Assembly (NCBI GenBank): GCA_016125505.1
Contig: WGLP01000002.1
Span: 124,001-188,000 of the forward strand
DNA: 64,000 bases
Direction: 5' to 3'
Source of the DNA: Gammaproteobacteria bacterium
GTDB taxonomy: Bacteria; Pseudomonadota; Gammaproteobacteria; UBA6429; Thiohalophilaceae
Both the position numbers and the translations under genes were made by a program. Positions 37,065 to 45,531 of the stretch are shown one piece after another. Position 1 is the first letter of the stretch. Each line of letters opens with the position of its first letter. The notes under the pieces were generated by a model that was not told the origin of the DNA, did no database searches, and was given only the letters and a program-made list of their open reading frames with translations.

Positions 37065-38291
37065 ATGTATCGTCATTTTTTTGAACTCGCAGAATATCCC
37101 TTCCAGCTGACCGCGGACGCGCGTTACTTTTTCCAGGGCCAGGGGCACATGCGCGCCAGGGATTATCTCAACTATATTCTGCGCGAACGTGATGGGGTGG
37201 CGCTGATCACGGGTGAGCCGGGTATCGGCAAGACGATGCTGCTTGAGCATGCCCTTGCCGATCTGGACGCGGATATTGTGGTGGGGCGTATCCAGCAAAC
37301 CCTGTTGACGACTACGGAATTTCTGCTGGCCATCTGCCTGCAATTGGGGATGAAACCTTTTCAGTTTAACAAAACTGTTTTGATTGATGAGATCCAGCGC
37401 TTTTGCCAGCTGCAACACGCCGAGGGAAAAAACGTCGTGCTGGTGGTGGACGAGGCGCACAACCTGCGGATAGACACGCTTGAAGAAATACGGATGCTGG
37501 CCAAGCTGGAGCGAAACGGCAAGAGGCTTATGCAGATTGTGCTGGTGGGGCAACCCACGCTGCGTCACATGTTGTCCTCGATGCGCAACAACAGTCTGTC
37601 GCAAATGGTTCGGCTCACTTGCCAGATTGAGCCGCTCGGCAAATCGGAAATCGCAAACTATATTGAATACCGTCTATATGTGGCGAGTAACGGGGTGGAC
37701 AGGGGACTGTTTCCGTCGGAGCTGGTGCCAGCGATCATGCGCTATACCGGTGGTGTGCCACGCCTGATCAACTTATTAAGTGACATGATGATGATTGTCG
37801 CCTGTATGCGTAAATCGCAGGTTCTGGATCGCGCCTGCCTCAATACCGCGATCAAGACGCTGGCATGGCCGGTATACCAGAAACGGATCCGCGAGATGCC
37901 CAAGGCCGTGGAAGACAATAAATTTGTGCAGCAGCGCCCCTTACCGGTCCTGGAGATTCGCCAGCACAACCAGATCGTCGCGAGATTTCTGTTAAGCCGT
38001 GAGCGCATGCGTATCGGTCGTGAGGAGGGGCAGGATATCCGGCTGGATGACCGCCGGGCCAGCCGTCAGCACGCGCAGATCCTTTATCTGTTCGGCAGTT
38101 TCTTTTTGCAGGACCTGAACAGCACCAATGGCACTTACGTGAACGGGCAGCGGGTCGGGTGGCACGCGATCTCCAATAAAGACCGGATACGCATAGGCCA
38201 TTGCCTGTTGGAATTTCAGGAGGGCATGGCGGAAGAGCTCAGCGAGGTAACTGGTGAAATCACTCAGCCTAAGTTAGTGGCTGTGAAGTAA
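37065..38291 (+). CDS. ExeA-like AAA ATPase fused to an FHA domain
   Basis: A 408-residue protein. Residues about 1-280 are an ExeA/GspA-type AAA+ ATPase with Walker A GEPGIGKT and Walker B VVLVVDEAH. Residues about 310-390 are a forkhead-associated domain (RIGREEGQDIRL, then ASRQHA, then LNSTNGTYVNG) that binds phosphothreonine. ExeA proteins help insert secretins or pili into the cell wall; the usual peptidoglycan-binding domain is replaced here by FHA. GGAGA precedes the ATG. No secretin or kinase is encoded nearby. Confidence 0.85.
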   Translation: MYRHFFELAEYPFQLTADARYFFQGQGHMRARDYLNYILRERDGVALITGEPGIGKTMLLEHALADLDADIVVGRIQQTLLTTTEFLLAICLQLGMKPFQFNKTVLIDEIQRFCQLQHAEGKNVVLVVDEAHNLRIDTLEEIRMLAKLERNGKRLMQIVLVGQPTLRHMLSSMRNNSLSQMVRLTCQIEPLGKSEIANYIEYRLYVASNGVDRGLFPSELVPAIMRYTGGVPRLINLLSDMMMIVACMRKSQVLDRACLNTAIKTLAWPVYQKRIREMPKAVEDNKFVQQRPLPVLEIRQHNQIVARFLLSRERMRIGREEGQDIRLDDRRASRQHAQILYLFGSFFLQDLNSTNGTYVNGQRVGWHAISNKDRIRIGHCLLEFQEGMAEELSEVTGEITQPKLVAVK

Positions 38292-38333
38292 CATCCTATA
38301 TATGTAGTATAGGGCCGCTGGCGTTTTCTACTT

Positions 38334-38570
38334 CTACTCGACGGCTGTTACGCGGATTTTGCCGCCAGCCACATCCTTGCGATTTAGGTTCTTCATCGCG
38401 GCCTTGGCTTCATCGGATTTGGCCATGGTGACAAAGCCAAAACCTTTGGAAATACCGGTATCCTGATCGTTCACGATATTGCAGGATTGCACATCACCAT
38501 AGGTTGCAAACAGTGTGCGTAGCTCTGCTTCGGTGGATGTGCGAGATAGATTGCGAACCGAGAGTTTCAT
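38334..38570 (-). CDS. RNA-binding protein with one RRM domain
   Basis: A 78-residue protein that is a complete RNA recognition motif: RNP2 as KLSVRNLS and RNP1 as KGFGFVTM. Such glycine-poor bacterial RRM proteins (Rbp type) bind RNA and are often cold induced. It is the last gene of a three-gene minus-strand set. No clear RBS precedes the ATG, so it may rely on translation of the gene before it. Confidence 0.92.
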   Translation of the reverse strand: MKLSVRNLSRTSTEAELRTLFATYGDVQSCNIVNDQDTGISKGFGFVTMAKSDEAKAAMKNLNRKDVAGGKIRVTAVE

Positions 38571-38579
38571 GCAGTCGAT

Positions 38580-38684
38580 TTACAGTTTTGCCGGGATCAA
38601 ATAGATCAGAGCTGTTCCTATCAGGACCAGCAAGATAAACAAGTGAATAAACTGTTTGGTATGACGTAGTGTTGATTGGGTCAT
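38580..38684 (-). CDS. 34-residue single-span membrane peptide
   Basis: A 34-codon frame starting MTQSTLRHTKQF and continuing with a hydrophobic helix (about 12-30) to PAKL. Its ATG overlaps the stop of the upstream gene by four bases (ATGA), and AGGA lies eight bases before it. The coupling and the balanced helix make it a credible gene although it is short. Function unknown; it sits between an 84-residue protein and an RRM protein. Confidence 0.6.
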   Translation of the reverse strand: MTQSTLRHTKQFIHLFILLVLIGTALIYLIPAKL

Positions 38685-38935
38685 TTTCGTGTCCTGGGTG
38701 CGTAAAAGGAACCGCCTCTGTTAGCACGATTATTGAGGTCGTCCACCATTGCGTAGGCGTGTTCAGTCACCGCCTGCAAACTGCCAAGCTTGAACCCAAC
38801 GATTTCTGATTTGCCTTGTCCGATGACATAGCGATACCAGCTGCCGGTATCGATGCCCTGAGGAGGAATGCTTTTCTCCACGGCGACAACTTGATATTTT
38901 TCATTGTTTATTGCGTATTCTGCGTCCGTATTCAT
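38681..38935 (-). CDS. Small conserved-looking protein of unknown function
   Basis: An 84-residue soluble protein with AGGAGT nine bases before its ATG. The middle reads WYRYVIGQGKSEIVGFKLGSL, a likely folded beta domain, and the end is basic. No signal peptide. It overlaps the start of the 34-residue peptide gene by four bases, so the two should be translated together. No family recognised. Confidence 0.7.
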   Translation of the reverse strand: MNTDAEYAINNEKYQVVAVEKSIPPQGIDTGSWYRYVIGQGKSEIVGFKLGSLQAVTEHAYAMVDDLNNRANRGGSFYAPRTRK

Positions 38936-39500
38936 ACGTTCTTGACTCCTGTATCTGCGAGCAGGTTAGGTAAGTACATGCCCCGCACACCGGGCGTACG
39001 AACTGATCCCTGAAGAGTGGAATCGCATGGCCTTCCCTGCTTGTCTTCGTCGTGCGCTCAGGTCTTCTACTGAGCCAGTCCAGGTGGGAACAATTCCAGT
39101 GGTTTTCGCGGTTGATTAGGTGGGTAAAATCGCGAAGCTTGACACAAATCGATAGGTATAATGGCTGTCAAAATCAACAATGCAAGTATAACAGAATTCA
39201 GTATGGATTGCTTTACTTCGTTTGATCTCGATAGAACGACTCTAATGCAATGCGCATTGTGCCGAAGAATCTTAATAAATAGCTAATTTGTCGATTATCC
39301 TGTATGGTGCCGTCCAGTAGCAGTTTCTTCTAGTTGTTCCGGTAGTACCACTCGCAGTGTTTTTAGCAGACTCTCCCGAAATTTCTCAGCAACAAGCTGT
39401 TCGCTAAATAAAACGCAAATCCGCGGGACTTCCGCTGTTTGCATCTCTGCACACTTACCTTTGATCGAGAGCGATCAGAACACAGGAGCAATGACGCATC
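38936..39500. other. Gene-free region with promoter-like hexamers
   Basis: This 565-base stretch lies between the divergent small-protein operon and infA. TTGACA (39139-39144) and TATAAT (39157-39162) are both perfect hexamers, but only 12 bases apart, so they are not a normal sigma70 pair. If transcription begins near here the infA leader would be over 330 bases long. Confidence 0.45.
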
Positions 39501-39722
39501 ATGGCGAAAGAAGATCTTATTGAAATGGAGGGAACGGTTACTGAAGTTCTGCCAGATTCGGTCTATCGAGTTGAACTGGAAAATGGTCATCAACTATCTG
39601 CCTATGCAGCAGGCAAGATGCGTCGTTTTCGGATTCGCGTGGTTGCTGGCGATAAAGTGAAAATAGAGCTTTCACCCTATGATCTGAGCAAAGGTCGTAT
39701 CAGTTACCGTTACAAAGACTGA
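39501..39722 (+). CDS. infA: Translation initiation factor IF-1
   Basis: A 73-residue OB-fold protein beginning [13 protein letters not shown] with the [10 protein letters not shown] core, a clear IF-1. IF-1 binds the ribosomal A site with IF-2 and IF-3 at initiation. GGAGC is the nearest RBS-like sequence, but 13 bases before the ATG, slightly long. It is a single gene here, far from usual partners such as clpS or ribosomal genes, and may be an additional copy. It is divergent from the RRM operon. Confidence 0.95.
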   Translation: MAKEDLIEMEGTVTEVLPDSVYRVELENGHQLSAYAAGKMRRFRIRVVAGDKVKIELSPYDLSKGRISYRYKD

Positions 39723-40015
39723 CAGCTCCGGACCTCGGGAAGCTGCAAAACCTCTCCTTATTGCATGATGAAACGATGCGATCGTGGTTTCGTCGTGTAA
39801 GGCGACATTGAAATTACGGATGACTTTGCCGATAGCAATACTCAAACGTCAGGAGCATTACCGCCCTCCCAAATTTGGTAAAATGGGATATTTATCGCCA
39901 AGTAGCCGTATAATCTATATGGATAAATTTATCCCAAATTGTAAAGTTGTGACGCAGTCCATGCCGATAATCTCCTACTGTCTTCTATAGTTATTTCCAG
40001 ACAAAGGGGGGATCC

Positions 40016-43000
40016 ATGTCAAACCAGGAGCGAGCTTTCCCAGGAAGGTTTCCAACGCTAACGGCGTTTGCACTGCTATTGTTTATCGCAATGTTTACAG
40101 CCGGTTGTGGCGGTGGTGGTTCGGGCACGTCAGGCGCTTCTGGTTCCACGACAACAGCCAGCACAGCAGTCCTCAAAGCGGATGCGGGACCCGTGTGCGA
40201 GACGCTTTTGACAAGCGCCGTCTATACCAAAGCCCCGCCACCATTATCTTGCAATGGCAGCTCCGATCCCTATACAGCCTATCTCGATGGCAGCAAATCG
40301 ACTGCCCCAAAGGGTCAAACCCTTAGCTATGCCTGGACCTTTGTCTCGAAACCGACAGGGAGTAATGCCGCTCTGGCCGGTGCAAATACCGCCAAGCCCA
40401 CGTTTGTGCCCGATAAGGCAGGTACATACACAGTACAACTTGTGGTTAGTGCGCAAGGAGTTGCAAGCGCCCGTGCAGTGGCCCTGGTCGTTACGCTTGA
40501 CGATGCCACTATCAACCCGAATCTGTCCGTCAACCCCAGTGCCCCGTCGTATCATTTTCATGGCGGTCTTTCGAACACCTGTACGACGTGTCATTCAGGA
40601 ACGTTTACCGATCTGTTGACCAAACCAAGCACGCATATGGCAACGACTAATGCATGCCAGGCTTGTCATTCGCCGTTAGGTTTCAATATCACAAGCTTTG
40701 TCGATCACAATGAAGTCGTCGGTAAATGTAGTGATTGTCATAACGGCGTTACCGCCATTGGCAAATCGGCGAATCACCTGGTTACCACGCAGGAGTGCAG
40801 CGATTGCCATACAACCACCAGTTTCGTGAATCTCAATCCGGATGGCACTTTCGATCACTCTAATATTACCGAGCCCTGTTCCGCCTGCCACAACGGCACT
40901 GTCGCGAAAGGTACAGCCTCCGATCCCAATCCAACGGGACACCCGAGTATCTCCGTCGAATGTAATGCCTGTCATACCACAACGACCTTTACCACGCCTT
41001 TCCCGAATCATGCTGATCCGAAAGTCGTGGTGCCGGGTACCTGCGGCAAAGCTGGATGTCATGACGGCAGCAGTAATGCAAATGGTGTGCAGATAACTGG
41101 CGAGAATTCTGCGCCAAACCCGCATATCAACACGGGGACTTCACAGGCCTGTGACCTTTGCCATAACACCACCAGTTACAACATGGGTGGCATCTTCAGC
41201 CATGGCATATTGGGACAACTGCCTGCCAATGGGATTAACGTTTCCTGTGTGACCTGTCACGATGGATTAAATGCAACCGGTGTACCCGCGCCGACCGCCA
41301 CGTTTACACACCCGAACAGAACCGATTGTGCGTCTTGCCACAATACAGCGGCTTTCATACCCGCATTTGGTCAGGATCACACGGGGTTCGATGCAACCAC
41401 AACGTGTACTGGTAGCGGGTGTCACAACGGAACTGACGCAACGGGCATGCCCACCGATTCAGTGCATAACACAACGACAAATCCTGAATTTGCCGCCAAG
41501 ACCTCACCCACTACCCGATGCGGCCAGTGTCATACCCCGCCGGGTGGCAGCTTCCACACGGCCACGGTTGACCACAGTGCGGGCGTATTTGGCACGCTTG
41601 GCAGCTCCACGCCCACGGTGGATTGTACGAGTTGCCATAACGGCAATATCCCCACCGCACTGGGTAAACCGAGCAATCACATTACAACCTCTGCTAACTG
41701 TCGTGATTGCCACAGTCCGCAAGCACCGTCGTTCGTGGGCGGGGTTGTTGACCACTCCACTATCGTGTCGATTAACAATGGGACGACACCGGCCACTTCC
41801 ACACCGACCTGCGTCTCTTGTCATGATGGATCGACCGCCACAGGTCAATCACTCACACACGTGCCAATGACAGCAGCGAACGGGACGGATTGTTTGGTCT
41901 GTCACGGCACCGGGTACAGCAGTTTCGCAATGACGACCTTTGACCATGCCGCGGCGGGTATCACAAACAACTGCAGCAGTTGTCACGATGGCAAGACACA
42001 TGACACGACCCTCGTGATCACCAAACCGACCACGCACGTTCCGACATCGGGCGCGGACTGCAGCACATGCCATACGTCTACCACCAATGGTCCCGGTATA
42101 AATGGCACCAGCTCAAGCGGTTATGCCACGGCAACGCGGTTTGTGAATACGGTACACCCGGCCTATTCAACCGGTTGCCGCAACTGTCATAACTCGAGTT
42201 ATGACAATACAATCTATAACGCCAAGAGCCATCCGGCCGATTCCGTGCATGCGACTGTGGATGCGAATGGTTGGGAGTGTAATGCCTGTCATACGACGAC
42301 GGGTAACTTCCTGGAGACCAATCCGGTCAACCACCAGGATCCCGCAATTAAGGCCCAGGCGTGCATAAGCTGTCATGATGGCAACACTCCCGGCGCTATG
42401 GCGAAAGGGCCCAGTCATCCCTCTACCTCGAATCAATGCCAGGGTTGCCATCAGGCTGGCGGTAGTTTCACCGCAGGCTTCGACCATACGACCCTGGATG
42501 CAGGCGGTGCGAATGTCGGGCTGGCATGTACCACCTGTCATGACGGGACGACTGCAACGGGTAAAGCGCAGAATCACGTGGCTACCACGCGTGATTGTCT
42601 CAGCTGCCATGCAGGTCACCCGCCTACGGTCGCCAACTTTGCCAACGGCACGTTTGATCACTCGGGCCCTGAAATGACTGGCAGACAGTGCATGGATTGC
42701 CACGACGGCAGCATCCTCGGCGCTTTAGGCAAATCGGCGAAGCCTGACCATGTGGTGACGAGTGCGGACTGCTCTGCGTGCCATACCACTAGCGCGTTTA
42801 AACCAGCCACGACCTTCGATCACACGGGTACAACCAGCGGTTGCCAGGCAGCTGGATGTCACGCCGCAGGTACTGCCGGGGTAGTGGATGTCACCGATGA
42901 CCCCAATCCGAAACCGCATATTCCGATCATGAATGGAAGTACGGAGGTCGATTGTTATAACTGCCATAAGAACCCGGGCGGTACCTTCGCCAATGCCTCA

Positions 43001-43423
43001 ATGAACCATACCGTGGTGACCTTCGAGGCCTGCCAGTCCTGTCACGACGGCAATCATGATGGTGCGAATACGGCCCACATCGCGACGACCAAGTCATCGA
43101 CTCACTTCGTCACGTCTATCGCCGCGTGTGCTTCGTGTCATAAGAGTACCAGTGCCTGGACGGTAGGGGTGAGCGACTATACGCATACCGGTAGCGGTTT
43201 CCCTGGCACCCACAGTACGAAGAAAGTAACAAGTTGTACCCAATGTCATACTAACTCACCGGCAAATGCGGATATCTCGACATTCCCGTTATCCCCTTAT
43301 GGATCAACCTGTGCTGCGTGTCACTGGCAGCAGGGTCAGAAGGAGCATGGTAATCCGCTACCCTCAAATAAGTACAATTGTGGTAACTCAGGGTGCCATC
43401 GAGTCAGTAGCAGTAGTTTCTAG
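40016..43423 (+). CDS. Giant multihaem c-type cytochrome lipoprotein (33 haem motifs)
   Basis: An 1135-residue protein with a lipoprotein signal (TAGC, then poly-Gly). Residues about 50-165 resemble a PKD/Ig-like domain. From about residue 187 to 1125 I count 33 haem-binding motifs: 29 CXXCH and four CX4CH (GKAG, TGSG, QAAG and GNSG between the cysteines). Repeats of His then CXXCHDG or CXXCHTT are spaced about 25-40 residues, with extra His residues that could be distal ligands. Such proteins carry electrons across or along the cell surface. A GGGGGG RBS precedes the ATG. No barrel partner is adjacent. Confidence 0.93.
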   Translation: MSNQERAFPGRFPTLTAFALLLFIAMFTAGCGGGGSGTSGASGSTTTASTAVLKADAGPVCETLLTSAVYTKAPPPLSCNGSSDPYTAYLDGSKSTAPKGQTLSYAWTFVSKPTGSNAALAGANTAKPTFVPDKAGTYTVQLVVSAQGVASARAVALVVTLDDATINPNLSVNPSAPSYHFHGGLSNTCTTCHSGTFTDLLTKPSTHMATTNACQACHSPLGFNITSFVDHNEVVGKCSDCHNGVTAIGKSANHLVTTQECSDCHTTTSFVNLNPDGTFDHSNITEPCSACHNGTVAKGTASDPNPTGHPSISVECNACHTTTTFTTPFPNHADPKVVVPGTCGKAGCHDGSSNANGVQITGENSAPNPHINTGTSQACDLCHNTTSYNMGGIFSHGILGQLPANGINVSCVTCHDGLNATGVPAPTATFTHPNRTDCASCHNTAAFIPAFGQDHTGFDATTTCTGSGCHNGTDATGMPTDSVHNTTTNPEFAAKTSPTTRCGQCHTPPGGSFHTATVDHSAGVFGTLGSSTPTVDCTSCHNGNIPTALGKPSNHITTSANCRDCHSPQAPSFVGGVVDHSTIVSINNGTTPATSTPTCVSCHDGSTATGQSLTHVPMTAANGTDCLVCHGTGYSSFAMTTFDHAAAGITNNCSSCHDGKTHDTTLVITKPTTHVPTSGADCSTCHTSTTNGPGINGTSSSGYATATRFVNTVHPAYSTGCRNCHNSSYDNTIYNAKSHPADSVHATVDANGWECNACHTTTGNFLETNPVNHQDPAIKAQACISCHDGNTPGAMAKGPSHPSTSNQCQGCHQAGGSFTAGFDHTTLDAGGANVGLACTTCHDGTTATGKAQNHVATTRDCLSCHAGHPPTVANFANGTFDHSGPEMTGRQCMDCHDGSILGALGKSAKPDHVVTSADCSACHTTSAFKPATTFDHTGTTSGCQAAGCHAAGTAGVVDVTDDPNPKPHIPIMNGSTEVDCYNCHKNPGGTFANASMNHTVVTFEACQSCHDGNHDGANTAHIATTKSSTHFVTSIAACASCHKSTSAWTVGVSDYTHTGSGFPGTHSTKKVTSCTQCHTNSPANADISTFPLSPYGSTCAACHWQQGQKEHGNPLPSNKYNCGNSGCHRVSSSSF

Positions 43424-43449
43424 TCGATACTTGCCTTATTAGCTTGGGA

Positions 43450-43477
43450 TCACTGGCTATACTTGTATAGCCAGTGA
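43450..43477. promoter_or_regulatory. Perfect 13-base-pair palindrome at the RBS of the MBL-fold gene
   Basis: Arms TCACTGGCTATAC and GTATAGCCAGTGA flank a central TT. The right arm overlaps the GAGGAGG Shine-Dalgarno of the next gene, whose ATG is 14 bases further. It could be a protein-binding operator or an RNA hairpin that masks the RBS. Confidence 0.6.
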
Positions 43478-43491
43478 GGAGGACCCGAGCA

Positions 43492-44424
43492 ATGAAACGC
43501 CTATTTCCGTATTTGCTTTTACTCGCCTTGGTGTCCGAGGTGTGGGCCGAGGTATTACCCCCTTTACCACAAACCCAGGTCGTCAAACTCAACGACCACG
43601 TGTACGCCCTGCTGGGGCCGCTCGAATTGCCCACCGCTGAGAATCGCGGCTACATGGTGAATAGCGCGGTCATCCTTGGCGAGAAGGGTGTGATCCTGGT
43701 GGATACCGGCTTTTCCCACGAAATCGGCGAACACCTCAAGCAGGCCGTCAAGACCATCACGAACAAACCGGTTACGCATATCATTAACACGCACGATCAT
43801 GGCGATCACGTCCTGGGGAATAATGCGTTTCCCGGCGCCACCATCATCAGTTCAGAGCAATGCAAGAGCGTGATGGAAAAAACCGGTTACGAATGGATCG
43901 GCATTCTGGAACAGACGACGGGGCGGACATACCCGAACACAAAACCCGTGGTCGCTGGCAAGGGCTATGCGCCTGGTGTCCACAAGCAGGTGATGATAGA
44001 TGGGGTGAATCTTACGCTGTGGGTCCCGCCCGGCTCCCACACGGCCACGGACATGCTGGTTTACTTGCCGCAGGACCGCATTTTGATTTCCGGTGATGTG
44101 TTGGAAAACCAGCTCATGCCGAGCTTTCGTGATGCCAATGTGAAAAACTGGATCGGGACACTGCAAAAGATCGGCACAATGCAAATTTCCAATATCATCC
44201 CGGGCCATGGACCGTTGATGCAACAGGCTGACGTTAAGCAGATGTTAAATCGCATGCAAACGTTTTATGCCGGCGTAGAGGCTGGCTACAAACAAGGGCT
44301 CACCGATGGCGAGATTCGAAAACAGCTGGATTTGACGGAATGGAAGAAACTGAAATATTTTGACGAGTTTATCGGCCTCGATGTTAATCGCACCTATCTG
44401 GAAGTCGAGGCGGCGAATTTCTAG
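43492..44424 (+). CDS. Secreted metallo-beta-lactamase-fold hydrolase
   Basis: A 310-residue protein with a signal peptide (MKRLFPYLLLLALVSEVWA). The zinc motif THDHGDHVLG gives the HxHxDH ligands, with later His in PGSHTATDM and the Asp/His in SGDVLEN and PGHGPL. The start at 43492 has GAGGAGG upstream. Periplasmic MBL-fold proteins of this type act as thiol or sulfur hydrolases or of unknown role. It follows the multihaem gene after 68 bases containing a palindrome. Confidence 0.85.
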   Translation: MKRLFPYLLLLALVSEVWAEVLPPLPQTQVVKLNDHVYALLGPLELPTAENRGYMVNSAVILGEKGVILVDTGFSHEIGEHLKQAVKTITNKPVTHIINTHDHGDHVLGNNAFPGATIISSEQCKSVMEKTGYEWIGILEQTTGRTYPNTKPVVAGKGYAPGVHKQVMIDGVNLTLWVPPGSHTATDMLVYLPQDRILISGDVLENQLMPSFRDANVKNWIGTLQKIGTMQISNIIPGHGPLMQQADVKQMLNRMQTFYAGVEAGYKQGLTDGEIRKQLDLTEWKKLKYFDEFIGLDVNRTYLEVEAANF

Positions 44425-44468
44425 ATTTTCGTTCTATACATTATACATTGCGCCAATAGTTATCCCGT

Positions 44469-44490
44469 ACCCCATACTTTAGTATGGGGT
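44469..44490. promoter_or_regulatory. Perfect 10-base-pair palindrome with TT centre
   Basis: Arms ACCCCATACT and AGTATGGGGT flank a central TT. It lies 44 bases after the MBL-fold gene and 112 bases before the next lipoprotein start. It has no T-run and resembles the palindrome at 43450 in layout and in its ATACTT-type centre. Confidence 0.5.
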
Positions 44491-44602
44491 GATACCGACC
44501 TTTGGATAATTGATTGCATCATCCGTACCTTCGATAATTTCCTCAAGACAACTGAGGAAAAATGTAGACGAGACCAGGTTCTTCGTCACGGGGGTAATAA
44601 AA

Positions 44603-45388
44603 ATGCATTCTTTGGCACAACTCAAATCAAAATGGCTCTCGCTCTTGCTGTTAGCTACCACCTTGTTACTGTCGGCCTGTGGTGGCGGAGGTGGTGGCAG
44701 CAGCACCTCACCGCAGTATGCACCGACTCTGTATCAGGCCGTTTATAGCAGCGGCTATCAATACACCAAGCAGTTTTATATCACGGGTGCGCCGGACGAT
44801 ACGGACTGGGACCGCATGGGTGTCCTGCACGATGGCACGGACTACCGGCTGTATTTTATGAAACAGGGCACCAGCGATACGCTTTATCAGTTTGCGTACA
44901 ACCCCAACAGCGCCGACTTTGAATACGGCTATAACTCTATACCACAATTGACACTCACCAACGTGCCTGCCGATGCGGATGGCAACAGCCTTGCCATGTC
45001 GAATGATGGCACGTATTACTATGCGCATATGAAAAGCCTGTCCGTCCCCACCCGTATTTACACATTCCGATATGTTGCGAATACGACGACTTACGCTTAT
45101 CAGCGCAGTTACAACATTACCAAGGCACCCGCGGATACGGACTGGTCACGCTGGGCGATGCTGTACGGTGATAGCGCCAGTCGGTTCTATGCGGGGAAAA
45201 CCGGTGTGGATTCGCCCATTTACCAGTTCAAATATAACCCGACGACGCAGTCCTATGAGTGGGGTTACGGTGGAGCGGTATCGACACTCGCAGTAATCGG
45301 CATGCCGTCTGACAGCGATACGTCCAACTTCAGTATGCTGAATAATGGCACACAGTATCAGTTTTACTATTTGAATAAACGGAACTAG
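44603..45388 (+). CDS. Lipoprotein with about four 50-residue repeats
   Basis: A 261-residue lipoprotein (lipobox LSAC, then poly-Gly). The mature chain has about four divergent repeats of roughly 50 residues, with pattern APDDTDW..MGVLHDGT.YRLYF then YQFAYNP....YEYGY. They are rich in Tyr and Asp and probably form beta sheets of a propeller-like or solenoid fold. The start at 44603 is chosen for its signal; the frame opens 31 codons earlier. No enzyme motif seen. It belongs to the multihaem locus by position and strand. Confidence 0.7.
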   Translation: MHSLAQLKSKWLSLLLLATTLLLSACGGGGGGSSTSPQYAPTLYQAVYSSGYQYTKQFYITGAPDDTDWDRMGVLHDGTDYRLYFMKQGTSDTLYQFAYNPNSADFEYGYNSIPQLTLTNVPADADGNSLAMSNDGTYYYAHMKSLSVPTRIYTFRYVANTTTYAYQRSYNITKAPADTDWSRWAMLYGDSASRFYAGKTGVDSPIYQFKYNPTTQSYEWGYGGAVSTLAVIGMPSDSDTSNFSMLNNGTQYQFYYLNKRN

Positions 45389-45531
45389 TCCGGCCCGAAA
45401 AGTTTGGTATTTGGCCATTACCGTTCGGTTAGGAAAATTTTAAGATTCTCATAAGATACTTTTAGTAACCTAACATCCTCGCCCGCGTTAGGCTTTTGTC
45501 ATCAGACAATTTGACCTTAACGGGGGGATTT

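Noticed and set aside
39139..39162. Sigma70 promoter call from TTGACA and TATAAT
   Set aside because: Spacer is 12 bases instead of about 17, so not called as a promoter; recorded only as an observation.
39767..39795. Terminator-like hairpin after infA
   Set aside because: The arms GATGAAAC/GTTTCGTC pair but the loop is long and no T-run follows.
40016..43423. CRISPR or tandem DNA repeat suggested by the regular pattern of the haem gene
   Set aside because: The regularity is at protein level (CXXCH spacing); the DNA repeats are not identical and the spacing varies.
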